Shown here: piece after piece, positions 22,574-29,432 of the stretch
Layout of the letters: each line of letters begins with the position of its first letter
Numbering within the stretch: the stretch's first letter is position 1
DNA from: a virus
Virus record (IMG/VR): IMGVR_UViG_3300019764_000007
Span: 1 to 48,559 of that record
DNA length: 48,559 nucleotides
Strand: one strand, 5' to 3'
Notes under the pieces: generated by a model
Seen by the model: only the letters and a program-made list of their open reading frames with translations
Databases searched by the model: none
What the model was told of the DNA's origin: nothing
Program-made: the position numbers and the translations under genes

Positions 22574-22971
22574 ATTTCCTCCTTAATTTTAAATACTCTG
22601 TTTTTAACCCACTCTAACTCAACACTACTAAGTCTTAATTCACCTAGATTAATAAATGCTTCGTGTGATATGTCTACGCAATCATCTAAACTCATCTTAG
22701 TCAAATGAGATACTTTTAATAATTCAACAGCATCATCTACTATTTTTATAAGTGACTGTGTTCTTCCTTTAAAATATTCCTCATATTCTTCTTGTGTACA
22801 ATTAGACCTATTTAAGTCTATTTCATCATACCATTCTCCAATTTCTACTTCCTGAGTATTAAATAATTTATAAAATACCCAATCTTTAGAGTCTAACAAA
22901 TTCTCTAGTTCTTGATACGGATTATCACTTTCATGACTATAATAATATATCGTTGCTCTAGCTAATTTCAT
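22570..22971 (-). CDS. Hypothetical protein (133 aa)
   Basis: Not recognised. AGGAGGG site. Acidic, helical protein; the opening MKLARATIYYYSHESDN suggests a beta strand followed by several helices with a Cys pair. First gene of its operon behind the 23012-23040 promoter. Confidence 0.65.
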   Translation of the reverse strand: MKLARATIYYYSHESDNPYQELENLLDSKDWVFYKLFNTQEVEIGEWYDEIDLNRSNCTQEEYEEYFKGRTQSLIKIVDDAVELLKVSHLTKMSLDDCVDISHEAFINLGELRLSSVELEWVKNRVFKIKEEI

Positions 22972-23011
22972 ATTTTCCCTCCTCTTCTTGTCTACATTAA
23001 CCTTTCACTTT

Positions 23012-23040
23012 ATTATACAAGTTTATCTAATCAAAGTCAA
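23012..23040 (-). promoter_or_regulatory. Consensus sigma-A-type promoter
   Basis: Minus-strand TTGACT (23035-23040), 17-base spacer, TATAAT (23012-23017), with the AAAAAGTG upstream block. Back to back with the 23085-23113 promoter. Confidence 0.8.
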
Positions 23041-23084
23041 CACTTTTTATAAACTTTTTTATTTTTATTTTTTATACTTTATGC

Positions 23085-23113
23085 TTGCATATACTAATTA
23101 ATTATGTTATTAT
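23085..23113 (+). promoter_or_regulatory. Extended -10 promoter, duplicated copy 2
   Basis: TTGCAT (23085-23090), 17-base spacer, TGTTATTAT (TATTAT 23108-23113). From AATTATGTTATTATTAAGT onward the sequence is almost the same as the 19677 promoter. Confidence 0.75.
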
Positions 23114-23127
23114 TAAGTATATAGGAT

Positions 23128-23146
23128 AGCTTTAGAAAGGCTTGCA
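23128..23146 (+). promoter_or_regulatory. Conserved leader hairpin, copy 2
   Basis: AGCTTT (23128-23133) / AAGGCT (23137-23142), loop AGA, followed by TGCA, as in copy 1 at 19715. Confidence 0.6.
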
Positions 23147-23164
23147 GAGTATAAAGGAGGTAAT

Positions 23165-23539
23165 ATGAGATTAAAAGTTTACGAGATTAAGAAAGAATAT
23201 CAATTAGAATCAGAAAAAGTTAAAGAGTGGTTTGTAGCTCAAACTAAATATCAAGATAATTGGTGGAACACAAAATTGGTAGTTGCAAATTCAAAAGATG
23301 ATGCACTGTCAATCTACAAAGAAAGATATAAAATTTCATCAATTGGTGAATTATTTAGTGATGGATATTATTTTAGAGAAGTATACTCAAGAAAGAAAGC
23401 ATATGTCATAGATGTTGATTTAAAAGTAAAAGAAGTTAATTATTCTATTGATGTACTCAAAGAGAGATTGCAAGCTGATGACTTTATGAAGTATTTTATA
23501 GCAAGAAATATTGAGTATACAGAGTTATTTGGAAAATAA
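23165..23539 (+). CDS. Hypothetical protein (124 aa)
   Basis: Not recognised. AAAGGAGG site. Alternating basic helices and strands; several Trp and Tyr residues (KYQDNWWNTKLVVANSK). First of four genes in a tightly spaced plus-strand operon. The shared leader with the 19756 gene suggests joint regulation. Confidence 0.7.
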   Translation: MRLKVYEIKKEYQLESEKVKEWFVAQTKYQDNWWNTKLVVANSKDDALSIYKERYKISSIGELFSDGYYFREVYSRKKAYVIDVDLKVKEVNYSIDVLKERLQADDFMKYFIARNIEYTELFGK

Positions 23540-23549
23540 GGAGGTATAA

Positions 23550-23723
23550 ATGCAAAAAATGGAAATAATAAAATCATTGGTAGAAGATGACTTTTATAAA
23601 CAAATAAAAACTATTGTAGAGAATGAGAAAAAAGATATAATATCAATTTCTCATTGTATATCGATTTTTAATAATATCGGTGTGACATATTACAATGCGA
23701 TTATAATTTATAAGGAGATATAA
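23550..23723 (+). CDS. Hypothetical protein (57 aa)
   Basis: Short gene with AAGGAGG and a TAA one base before the next start (23724). Helical, with an acidic first half and a hydrophobic end (NIGVTYYNAIIIYKEI). No family recognised. Confidence 0.65.
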   Translation: MQKMEIIKSLVEDDFYKQIKTIVENEKKDIISISHCISIFNNIGVTYYNAIIIYKEI

Positions 23724-23903
23724 ATGAAGAGAGTAGTGGTAACTAAGTTTTTTAATAGTTTCAGAGATACAATTGGATTAACAGGCGTGATAACCATAGT
23801 AGATGAAAAGGAATTGATTAAGCTTGACACTTATCCAAACAGTGGTTATTTTCGGATAAGCCCAGACTGCTATGAAATAATAGAGATTAAGGATGCAATA
23901 TGA
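23724..23903 (+). CDS. Hypothetical protein (59 aa)
   Basis: Short gene whose ribosome binding site (AAGGAG) lies inside the previous gene. Beta-rich (VVVTKFFNSFRDTIGLTGVITIVDEKEL), a likely small barrel. Stop and next start overlap as ATGA. Confidence 0.65.
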   Translation: MKRVVVTKFFNSFRDTIGLTGVITIVDEKELIKLDTYPNSGYFRISPDCYEIIEIKDAI

Positions 23904-24172
23904 ATAGAGAAATAGACTATGCAAATATATGTAAGTATGATAAAAAATATTATTCACATGGAATAAAATTAGAATCACCCTGTAGAATTGATATTATGTC
24001 TGAGGAAAGCATGACGAATTTTAAGTTTTGGACTGGTAGCATAGATAAAATATTTGATATATCAATAGAAGAACCACTCCCAACCGCTAAAAATCGTGGA
24101 GTGATGTATGTAGTATTTTTAGATAAACACAAATTAAAAGATAGTGAAAATACTCAATGGATACAAATTTAA
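23900..24172 (+). CDS. Hypothetical protein (90 aa)
   Basis: Not recognised. Starts within ATGA overlapping the upstream gene, so probably coupled. Mixed alpha/beta with a central 'WTGSIDKIFDISIEEPL' segment. Last gene before the terminator. Confidence 0.65.
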   Translation: MNREIDYANICKYDKKYYSHGIKLESPCRIDIMSEESMTNFKFWTGSIDKIFDISIEEPLPTAKNRGVMYVVFLDKHKLKDSENTQWIQI

Positions 24173-24194
24173 CTGGTTAACGCCAGTTTTTTTA
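24171..24194 (+). terminator. Rho-independent terminator
   Basis: AACTGG-TTAACG-CCAGTT followed by a run of Ts, at the end of the 23165-24172 operon. Confidence 0.85.
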
Positions 24195-24346
24195 TTGCAA
24201 CAATTACATTTTCTATAACATTACAAATGTTAAGGCAAATCTAAAGTATCAGGCTATATTAAACGAACCATTAAAGCGGGTACTTATAAATTTATGGTAC
24301 TAATCTATAATGTGCATATTTTACACATATTAATATGCAGTTAAAT

Positions 24347-24370
24347 AAAAAAGAGTGAAATTAATCACTC
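24347..24370 (-). terminator. Rho-independent terminator
   Basis: On the minus strand GAGTGA-TTAATT-TCACTC followed by TTTTTTATT, ending the 24372-25475 gene. The 150 bases between this and the terminator at 24171 hold no recognisable gene. Confidence 0.85.
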
Positions 24371-24371
24371 A

Positions 24372-25475
24372 TTACTCTACATATTCAACTTTGACTTCCA
24401 TACATTCTCCACTTCCATCCAAGAAATTAACCCACAATTCTTCAAATTGACCTTTATATACTCTATCCATGTTGCACTCATAGTTTCTAATCAAGTATTT
24501 CTTTAATTCTTCAACGGTATCAAATGTCTTGCTATCAACAATTAAGTCCTCATTCCACCCATTATCATCAACAATTGATAGTCTGAAGCCCGGAGATTTA
24601 AATCCGCATAGGTCATATAGCATTTTACAATTTTGATCATCTAAATTATTCATCAATAATTCTTTGATGCATTTTATATTGTCACTGTTTCTTTCGCCAA
24701 ATTTTATCAAATCATCTTTGTCATAGTCATTTAATTGTTCAAGCAATTCTGTAATCAAATCAAACATTCTATTTTTTAGTAAGAAAATAATAGTCTGCTC
24801 TGAAGTATAGTCGCTGTACAATTTAATAAACCCTTTTTCATACGCTTCTCTATAGTATTTCGTCTTGTACTCATCAACTTTATAGGTAGAACTAGATTCA
24901 TACCCTTTATCTTTTGAGTGTTGAATTATATCACAAAATACAGGTCTGTCATCAATGTAGTTTTCTATAACGTATTCCATGAATTCATTTCTCATGGCAA
25001 CATAATTCTCATTCCCATAGCATAAGTCTAAGAATTTGTTTAGAATATAGTCTTTTACTATTCGATCTTTTTTGAGTGATTTCATTAAAGATTCTTCATT
25101 GTAAAATATCTGATCAACATTAAAAGAGTATAGTTCATATTTATCTCTTCCGTAATTTTGCCAAGCTTTGTGCATACATACGGGATCGATTTTTAATACA
25201 TACTCATAATCAAAATCAATCTTGCCTTTTCTTGTGAAATCACTTACAGTCTCTTTGCTGGCATATAGATTAACCTCATCTCCACTATTAAGTTTCTGAT
25301 GTAAATTATTTGCAGTTTCTATATATTCCTTGTACTGCTTTCTACTTTTTACCGATTCTTTGTCTTTTTTACCTTTAATCTCATCTAACCCGTCTTGATT
25401 TCTCTTTCCATTTCCAACAGTCAGATATAAAAATTTCTTTGGTATATCCTTGTCTAATCTTGGTTTAATATTCAT
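24372..25475 (-). CDS. Large orphan protein (367 aa)
   Basis: Not recognised. Very charged and helical. Residues 17-44 (TVGNGKRNQDGLDEIKGKKD) are unusually polar, followed by long helices and a C-terminal part rich in Trp and acidic residues (FEELWVNFLDGSGECMEVKVEYVE). No catalytic motif or membrane segment. A monocistronic gene with its own promoter (25514-25542) and terminator. Confidence 0.6.
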   Translation of the reverse strand: MNIKPRLDKDIPKKFLYLTVGNGKRNQDGLDEIKGKKDKESVKSRKQYKEYIETANNLHQKLNSGDEVNLYASKETVSDFTRKGKIDFDYEYVLKIDPVCMHKAWQNYGRDKYELYSFNVDQIFYNEESLMKSLKKDRIVKDYILNKFLDLCYGNENYVAMRNEFMEYVIENYIDDRPVFCDIIQHSKDKGYESSSTYKVDEYKTKYYREAYEKGFIKLYSDYTSEQTIIFLLKNRMFDLITELLEQLNDYDKDDLIKFGERNSDNIKCIKELLMNNLDDQNCKMLYDLCGFKSPGFRLSIVDDNGWNEDLIVDSKTFDTVEELKKYLIRNYECNMDRVYKGQFEELWVNFLDGSGECMEVKVEYVE

Positions 25476-25513
25476 TTCTCCTCCTTATTATCTAGTTAAC
25501 TTCCATTTATTTT

Positions 25514-25542
25514 AGTATAACATAGTATAAATAACATTGCAA
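25514..25542 (-). promoter_or_regulatory. Sigma-A-type promoter
   Basis: Minus-strand TTGCAA (25537-25542), 17-base spacer, TATACT (25514-25519). It lies about 20 bases behind the terminator of the upstream operon. Confidence 0.7.
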
Positions 25543-25560
25543 TAGTTTTGTGTAGCTATT

Positions 25561-25585
25561 TTAAAAAAACTCCAATTAAGGAGTT
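25561..25585 (-). terminator. Rho-independent terminator
   Basis: On the minus strand AACTCC-TTAATT-GGAGTT followed by a run of Ts, overlapping the stop of the 25584-25922 gene. Confidence 0.85.
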
Positions 25586-25922
25586 AAATAATTATTCCGC
25601 TATCTTTGATATGCATATTGATTTTCTCTTCTCTTAAGTACATCCTATATTCTTTTCTGAATTCATTAACAATTACGTGTATGCTGGAATGATCTGAAAA
25701 ACTATTTTTTGCTTCGTATATCATCAACCTTTGGGATTCAGAAATTGCATATAGTCTAGGTCTAATTCTAGTCACTTCTCCGAACATTCCGTATCCATCC
25801 TCTTTAAATAATTCAAGATAGTAAGTATTCTCATCAATTTTTACCGTAATGCATATATTTTTAAATTTTTCATTCTCTTTTATTTTGTTTTTTCTTATTA
25901 TTTCTTTTATTTTGTTAAACAT
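25584..25922 (-). CDS. Hypothetical protein (112 aa)
   Basis: Not recognised. AAGGAGG site. A basic N-terminal helix (FNKIKEIIRKNKIKENEKFKN) is followed by strands (ICITVKIDENTYYLELF) and charged helices; the mix suggests nucleic-acid contact, but nothing is diagnostic. Last gene of the operon that starts at 28069. Confidence 0.65.
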   Translation of the reverse strand: MFNKIKEIIRKNKIKENEKFKNICITVKIDENTYYLELFKEDGYGMFGEVTRIRPRLYAISESQRLMIYEAKNSFSDHSSIHVIVNEFRKEYRMYLREEKINMHIKDSGIII

Positions 25923-25931
25923 AAATCCTCC

Positions 25932-26249
25932 TTAAATATAATACACCATTAATATAGTTACTAGATGTAATATCTGATCTAAATATAAATCTCTAGTCAG
26001 TGCATATGTTTTATCTTCTATTTGGCATTTCATTTTATCAATAATCATGTGTGTGATTACCAGATATAACACGGCAATAATACCTAATTCAATACCTATC
26101 ACATAGAATCCAATAGCCACAGCCAATGTCCATAATGCAGAATGAACGAATAGTATAAATGAATTACCGCCTTTATTCGTAGCCAAGAAATCATTTTGTA
26201 GCACATAGTCTCCCACTAGATGACTAGCAATTAATATTAAAATATCCAC
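25932..26249 (-). CDS. DUF3307-like membrane protein (105 aa)
   Basis: The sequence SHLVGDYVLQNDFLATNKGGN followed by hydrophobic helices and 'HMIIDKMK' matches the DUF3307 family of small integral membrane proteins. Three hydrophobic segments are visible (about 32-52, 55-70, 90-105) after an N-terminal one (1-12). Function unknown; such proteins are common in phages and in phage-like elements. Confidence 0.85.
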   Translation of the reverse strand: MDILILIASHLVGDYVLQNDFLATNKGGNSFILFVHSALWTLAVAIGFYVIGIELGIIAVLYLVITHMIIDKMKCQIEDKTYALTRDLYLDQILHLVTILMVYYI

Positions 26250-26258
26250 AGTGCCTCC

Positions 26259-26456
26259 TTAAATAATTTCACTTTTATATCCGAGCTGATTTAACAATTC
26301 AAATATAAATTCTTTGCCACTATGTTCAAAATTGAACTTTCTTTCATAATCTTTAATATCATTTACCCATATTTCATCATCTTCTATACAAATATTGAAT
26401 CTATTTGACCACTTTTTAACTTGTCTTAACCATTTAACTTCATCTTTAGTCATCAT
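26259..26456 (-). CDS. Hypothetical protein (65 aa)
   Basis: Not recognised. AAGGAGG precedes ATG-ATG (either Met may be used). Acidic, with three Trp residues; predicted helix-strand-helix. It overlaps the upstream gene's end by 11 bases. Confidence 0.65.
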   Translation of the reverse strand: MMTKDEVKWLRQVKKWSNRFNICIEDDEIWVNDIKDYERKFNFEHSGKEFIFELLNQLGYKSEII

Positions 26457-26709
26457 TTTCCTCCTTATTTAATTTAGCAATTTCTTTGCTAATATCTCTT
26501 ACCGATTTGGTTGTACTTTCTAATCCAATTAATGCACTGTTTATAATATCTCCTGTTTTTGATAACGCTCTAGCATCAGGAATGTCTCCAAGTCTTGCAG
26601 TAGCAATTTTTACATTCATTATTATTAATTCTAATCTTTTTAATTCTTCAAAAGCTTTGGTAGATCCGTCGAATAATTGTTTTGTTAATTCATCAATTCT
26701 ATTGTTCAA
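26446..26709 (-). CDS. Hypothetical helical protein (87 aa), TTG start
   Basis: Not recognised. The start is TTG at 26709 (NNRIDELTKQL), six bases after AGGAGG, instead of the TTG farther upstream, which lies inside the ribosome binding site. The protein is a long, charged helix set and could form a coiled coil. It overlaps the preceding gene by 11 bases. Confidence 0.7.
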   Translation of the reverse strand: MNNRIDELTKQLFDGSTKAFEELKRLELIIMNVKIATARLGDIPDARALSKTGDIINSALIGLESTTKSVRDISKEIAKLNKEENDD

Positions 26710-26938
26710 TATTTTCCTCCTGTTCTTCAATCCATTCAGCTACCGAATTCATTATAGTTTGTTTTGTATATCCTTGACTTATTAGCGAATTAATTAAAAA
26801 CTCAATCTGACAATTCACTGAATTAAAAGTACAAATACAATCTTTTTCCATTTTGTGTCTTTCTGGAACACCTTCGCAATCAGTTGTAAATACTTCGTAA
26901 GATAAATTAATGATATTTGGCTCATATTTACTATTCAT
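26699..26938 (-). CDS. Hypothetical protein (79 aa)
   Basis: Not recognised. It starts within the overlap with the upstream gene (8 bases) and lacks a strong ribosome binding site, so translation probably depends on coupling. Several cysteines (DCEGV, CICTF, NCQ) may bind metal; the C-terminal half is acidic and helical. Confidence 0.6.
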   Translation of the reverse strand: MNSKYEPNIINLSYEVFTTDCEGVPERHKMEKDCICTFNSVNCQIEFLINSLISQGYTKQTIMNSVAEWIEEQEENIEQ

Positions 26939-27353
26939 GATTGACTCTATATCTACTATTTAGTGTATCAGTTTCATAATCATGATCTGATTTTACTTGT
27001 TTCATTCTTCTTTTTAAATTTTTATATAATTTATTATATTCCTTGATAATGGATATCACTTCCAATTCAACACTTTTTGGCTTAGAGTGAATGAATTGCC
27101 ACTCATTAAATGATGTATCACACTCAAATACTAAAATTTCATCAATAAAAATATTAATCTCAGAATCGTCTATTTCTACACTTATACCATATTTTAAGTT
27201 TGAATCATATAAATTACTATATAATTTCTTGTAACTATTGAATTTATCGTTTTCCATAGTGTAACTTGTTTGTATTTTATCTAGTAATACGCCTATTTTA
27301 CAAGTATTCCTACACATTTTTAAAATTCTGCAATAATCATACCATTTAACCAT
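26931..27353 (-). CDS. Hypothetical protein (140 aa)
   Basis: Not recognised. ATG at 27353 has AAAGGAG in front. N-terminal region carries two cysteines (YCRILKMCRNTC), then an acidic central part and a C-terminal basic coiled helix (EYNKLYKNLKRRMKQVK). Overlaps both neighbours by 8 bases. Confidence 0.65.
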   Translation of the reverse strand: MVKWYDYCRILKMCRNTCKIGVLLDKIQTSYTMENDKFNSYKKLYSNLYDSNLKYGISVEIDDSEINIFIDEILVFECDTSFNEWQFIHSKPKSVELEVISIIKEYNKLYKNLKRRMKQVKSDHDYETDTLNSRYRVNHE

Positions 27354-27669
27354 GTTTACTCCTTTCTTTATACTTATCTGACTTCATAAACTCCTCTACT
27401 TCTTGGAAATATTTGTAATTTTCACTATCTAGATTATTTTTAACCCATACTTTCTTTAATTTTATTATGTGATCTTGTATATTGTCATCAAAATAGCCTT
27501 GTAAATTAATATACTTGTCACATTTAATACAACTATCTCTCCAATCTTCTATAGAATAGCTATTTTGTTCATGTAATACAATTTCGTCATCATGATTTCT
27601 TAATGAACAGTTGTCATGTTGGCAATGAAAGCATGATATATTTAGACAACGCTGTCTTTTTCTTGCCAT
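27346..27669 (-). CDS. Cys-rich protein with putative zinc site (107 aa)
   Basis: The start at 27669 (MARKRQRCLNISCFHC) is chosen because the longer frame would add 74 residues lying entirely over the upstream gene. Cysteines at 8, 13, 16, 21 and a later CIKC pair (47, 50) suggest one or two zinc knuckles. The N-terminus is basic, which fits nucleic-acid binding. The start lies one base after the upstream stop (TAATATG), so coupling is likely. Confidence 0.7.
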   Translation of the reverse strand: MARKRQRCLNISCFHCQHDNCSLRNHDDEIVLHEQNSYSIEDWRDSCIKCDKYINLQGYFDDNIQDHIIKLKKVWVKNNLDSENYKYFQEVEEFMKSDKYKERSKHG

Positions 27670-27670
27670 A

Positions 27671-28069
27671 TTAACAACCCCATTCCATTCCATAGCCACA
27701 AATTCTATTGAAATCGTCATGTTTACTATTCTTATCTCGATATCTTTCTGATATAATTGATAAGAAATTATTGTATGTATACTTTTTACCATATTCATCA
27801 ATAATAATATAAACATCATTATTTGTAACATTATATAAACTGATGAAATCATCAATATATTCATTGGCAAATAACACAGGCTTCCAACCACTCCTCATTT
27901 CTGCCATAAGATATGAATAATCACATTTTAAGTTGTCGGTCAAGAACTGCATTAATTCGTCAATATATTCCTTTTTAAAAGATAATTCAGTCAATAAGCA
28001 ATGTACTCTTGATAATTCTACGTTCATTTTTTCAAAATCTTCCTTTTTATAAATATAATAACTCGTCAT
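27671..28069 (-). CDS. Hypothetical protein (132 aa)
   Basis: Not recognised. GAAAGGAG before the ATG. Mixed alpha/beta; acidic N-terminal half and aromatic, polar C-terminal part ending 'RICGYGMEWGC'. First gene of the operon, about 38 bases after the promoter at 28107-28135. Confidence 0.65.
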   Translation of the reverse strand: MTSYYIYKKEDFEKMNVELSRVHCLLTELSFKKEYIDELMQFLTDNLKCDYSYLMAEMRSGWKPVLFANEYIDDFISLYNVTNNDVYIIIDEYGKKYTYNNFLSIISERYRDKNSKHDDFNRICGYGMEWGC

Positions 28070-28106
28070 TTAAATCTCCTTTCGATAAGTTTCGTCCTAT
28101 ACCTAT

Positions 28107-28135
28107 ATAATACTATAATAGAAAGCACTTGTCAA
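28107..28135 (-). promoter_or_regulatory. Consensus sigma-A-type promoter
   Basis: Minus-strand TTGACA (28130-28135), 17-base spacer, TATTAT (28107-28112). It starts the minus-strand operon and faces the late-region promoters. Confidence 0.75.
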
Positions 28136-28167
28136 CATTAAAATCTATATTTTTTAATTATTTTTCC

Positions 28168-28196
28168 TTGACATTGGTGTTTTATGGTGTTACAAT
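28168..28196 (+). promoter_or_regulatory. Late-region promoter candidate 1
   Basis: TTGACA (28168-28173), 17-base spacer, TGTTACAAT (TACAAT 28191-28196, extended -10). Confidence 0.7.
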
Positions 28197-28259
28197 TATA
28201 TTAAGTTTGGAAACACAAAAATAAAATATGAAAAAAGTTAAATATTTCACAAATAATGC

Positions 28260-28288
28260 TTGTAATGAGTTATCTAGTGTGGTATACT
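28260..28288 (+). promoter_or_regulatory. Late-region promoter candidate 2
   Basis: TTGTAA (28260-28265), 17-base spacer, TATACT (28283-28288). It lies about 30 bases before the first late gene. A tandem pair of promoters with the preceding one. Confidence 0.65.
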
Positions 28289-28317
28289 AAAGTTAGAAGA
28301 ATACGAGAGGAGGAAAT

Positions 28318-28599
28318 ATGGACAGAAATCGAATTAGAGGGATTGTGAGACATCAAGAAAGAACTTATATTCCGGAAGAATATAGACTACTATATAATAA
28401 AGGTAGCATTAAGAAAATGTTCGAAGGAAGAAGTGATAGAGATAAATATGTTTTTATACAGATGTTGGAATCATTGGATGATATTGACAAGAAAATGATT
28501 ACTTTAGGAGAATTGCAAGAGTTAGCTGAAGAATATATGGCTGATGAAATGGTAAGTTTGATTGAAAAGTTAAGTAAACATAAACGAGAATATGAATAG
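28318..28599 (+). CDS. Hypothetical protein (93 aa), first late gene
   Basis: Not recognised. AGGAGG site. Strongly charged helices; the basic N-terminus (MDRNRIRGIVRHQERTY) and following acidic helices could form a small DNA- or protein-binding unit. It opens the plus-strand late operon that runs to the end of the window. Confidence 0.65.
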   Translation: MDRNRIRGIVRHQERTYIPEEYRLLYNKGSIKKMFEGRSDRDKYVFIQMLESLDDIDKKMITLGELQELAEEYMADEMVSLIEKLSKHKREYE

Positions 28600-28607
28600 G
28601 AGGGAAT

Positions 28608-29084
28608 ATGAAGAAATATGTCGGACAATACAGAGTAGACATAGAGAGAGATATTATTACAGGAGATCACTTAATTAATGGTCAAACATTTTTAAGAGTA
28701 CCAAAAGCTATGAAGGAAAATGGCGGAAAGATATATAGATATAATGAAAATATATTGGTAGCATACGTACCAAATAAGACAACTGGCGCAAGATTGTATG
28801 CAAAGTCAATTGAAAAAGTGCACTTATATAAAATAGTAGAATATGATGACGGTATGGATTTATATTTTAAAGAAGAGTACATACGTGAGATGGCTAAAAT
28901 TATGATGGTTTCAACCAATGGATCAAACATTCCTCCGGAGAGTATAAAGAATCATCCTAGAAGAAAAGAGATTAGAGAGCAAAGAAAAGCTAATATGAGT
29001 GAAGAACAGTTGGAGATTATGAGGAATCGTGGGTTAAGGTTGTTCCAGAATATTTCAAACTCTAGTGAAAATAGCTCTGTGTAA
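28608..29084 (+). CDS. Hypothetical protein (158 aa)
   Basis: Not recognised. AGGAGGG site, nine bases after the previous gene. The first half looks beta-rich (VGQYRVDIERDIITGDHLINGQTFLRVP), the second a charged helix with many Arg and Lys (RRKEIREQRKANMSEEQLEIMRNRGLRLF). The 88 bases behind it hold no gene. Confidence 0.65.
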   Translation: MKKYVGQYRVDIERDIITGDHLINGQTFLRVPKAMKENGGKIYRYNENILVAYVPNKTTGARLYAKSIEKVHLYKIVEYDDGMDLYFKEEYIREMAKIMMVSTNGSNIPPESIKNHPRRKEIREQRKANMSEEQLEIMRNRGLRLFQNISNSSENSSV

Positions 29085-29172
29085 GCTAGAATAAAAGATA
29101 ATGTAAATTTGGTATTATCATACCTATAAGACGTAAATACGAATGTAGTAGACAGTAAAGGAGAATAAATAG

Positions 29173-29331
29173 ATGGGCGATAAAAGAAATATGACTAAAT
29201 GGACAAGAACACCGAATGAGGAAGAATGGACGGGATACAAAAGCAGAGTGATTATTTGTCCTAAATGTGGAAGGATTCCAGAAAGTAGAGGCGGAAAATG
29301 CTTGAATTGCGGAAGTAAAGTAGAGGAGTAG
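29173..29331 (+). CDS. Small zinc-ribbon protein (52 aa)
   Basis: Short gene, AAAGGAG upstream. Four cysteines in two CxxC pairs (CPKC at 29-32, CLNC at 43-46) form a classical zinc ribbon, preceded by a Trp/Lys-rich N-terminus. Zinc ribbons of this kind are found in transcription factors and RNA polymerase subunits. The gene sits three genes before the RNA polymerase homologue. Confidence 0.7.
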   Translation: MGDKRNMTKWTRTPNEEEWTGYKSRVIICPKCGRIPESRGGKCLNCGSKVEE

Positions 29332-29333
29332 GG

Positions 29334-29420
29334 ATGAGTGAGAGAGGGATGTATCACAAAGACTATATACATTTACCAGAAGAAGAGAAGCAATCTAAAA
29401 TGGAACATTTTCGAGATTAG
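29334..29420 (+). CDS. Hypothetical peptide (28 aa)
   Basis: A very short frame with the ribosome binding site AGGAGTAGGG inside the end of the zinc-ribbon gene and a stop just before the next ribosome binding site. Acidic and polar. Translation plausible; identity unknown. Confidence 0.45.
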   Translation: MSERGMYHKDYIHLPEEEKQSKMEHFRD

Positions 29421-29432
29421 GAGGTAGATAAT

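Noticed and set aside
27346-27891. Longer reading frame with 74 extra hydrophobic N-terminal residues
   Set aside because: The extension lies entirely over the upstream 27671-28069 gene in another frame, and the internal ATG at 27669 follows directly on that gene's stop.
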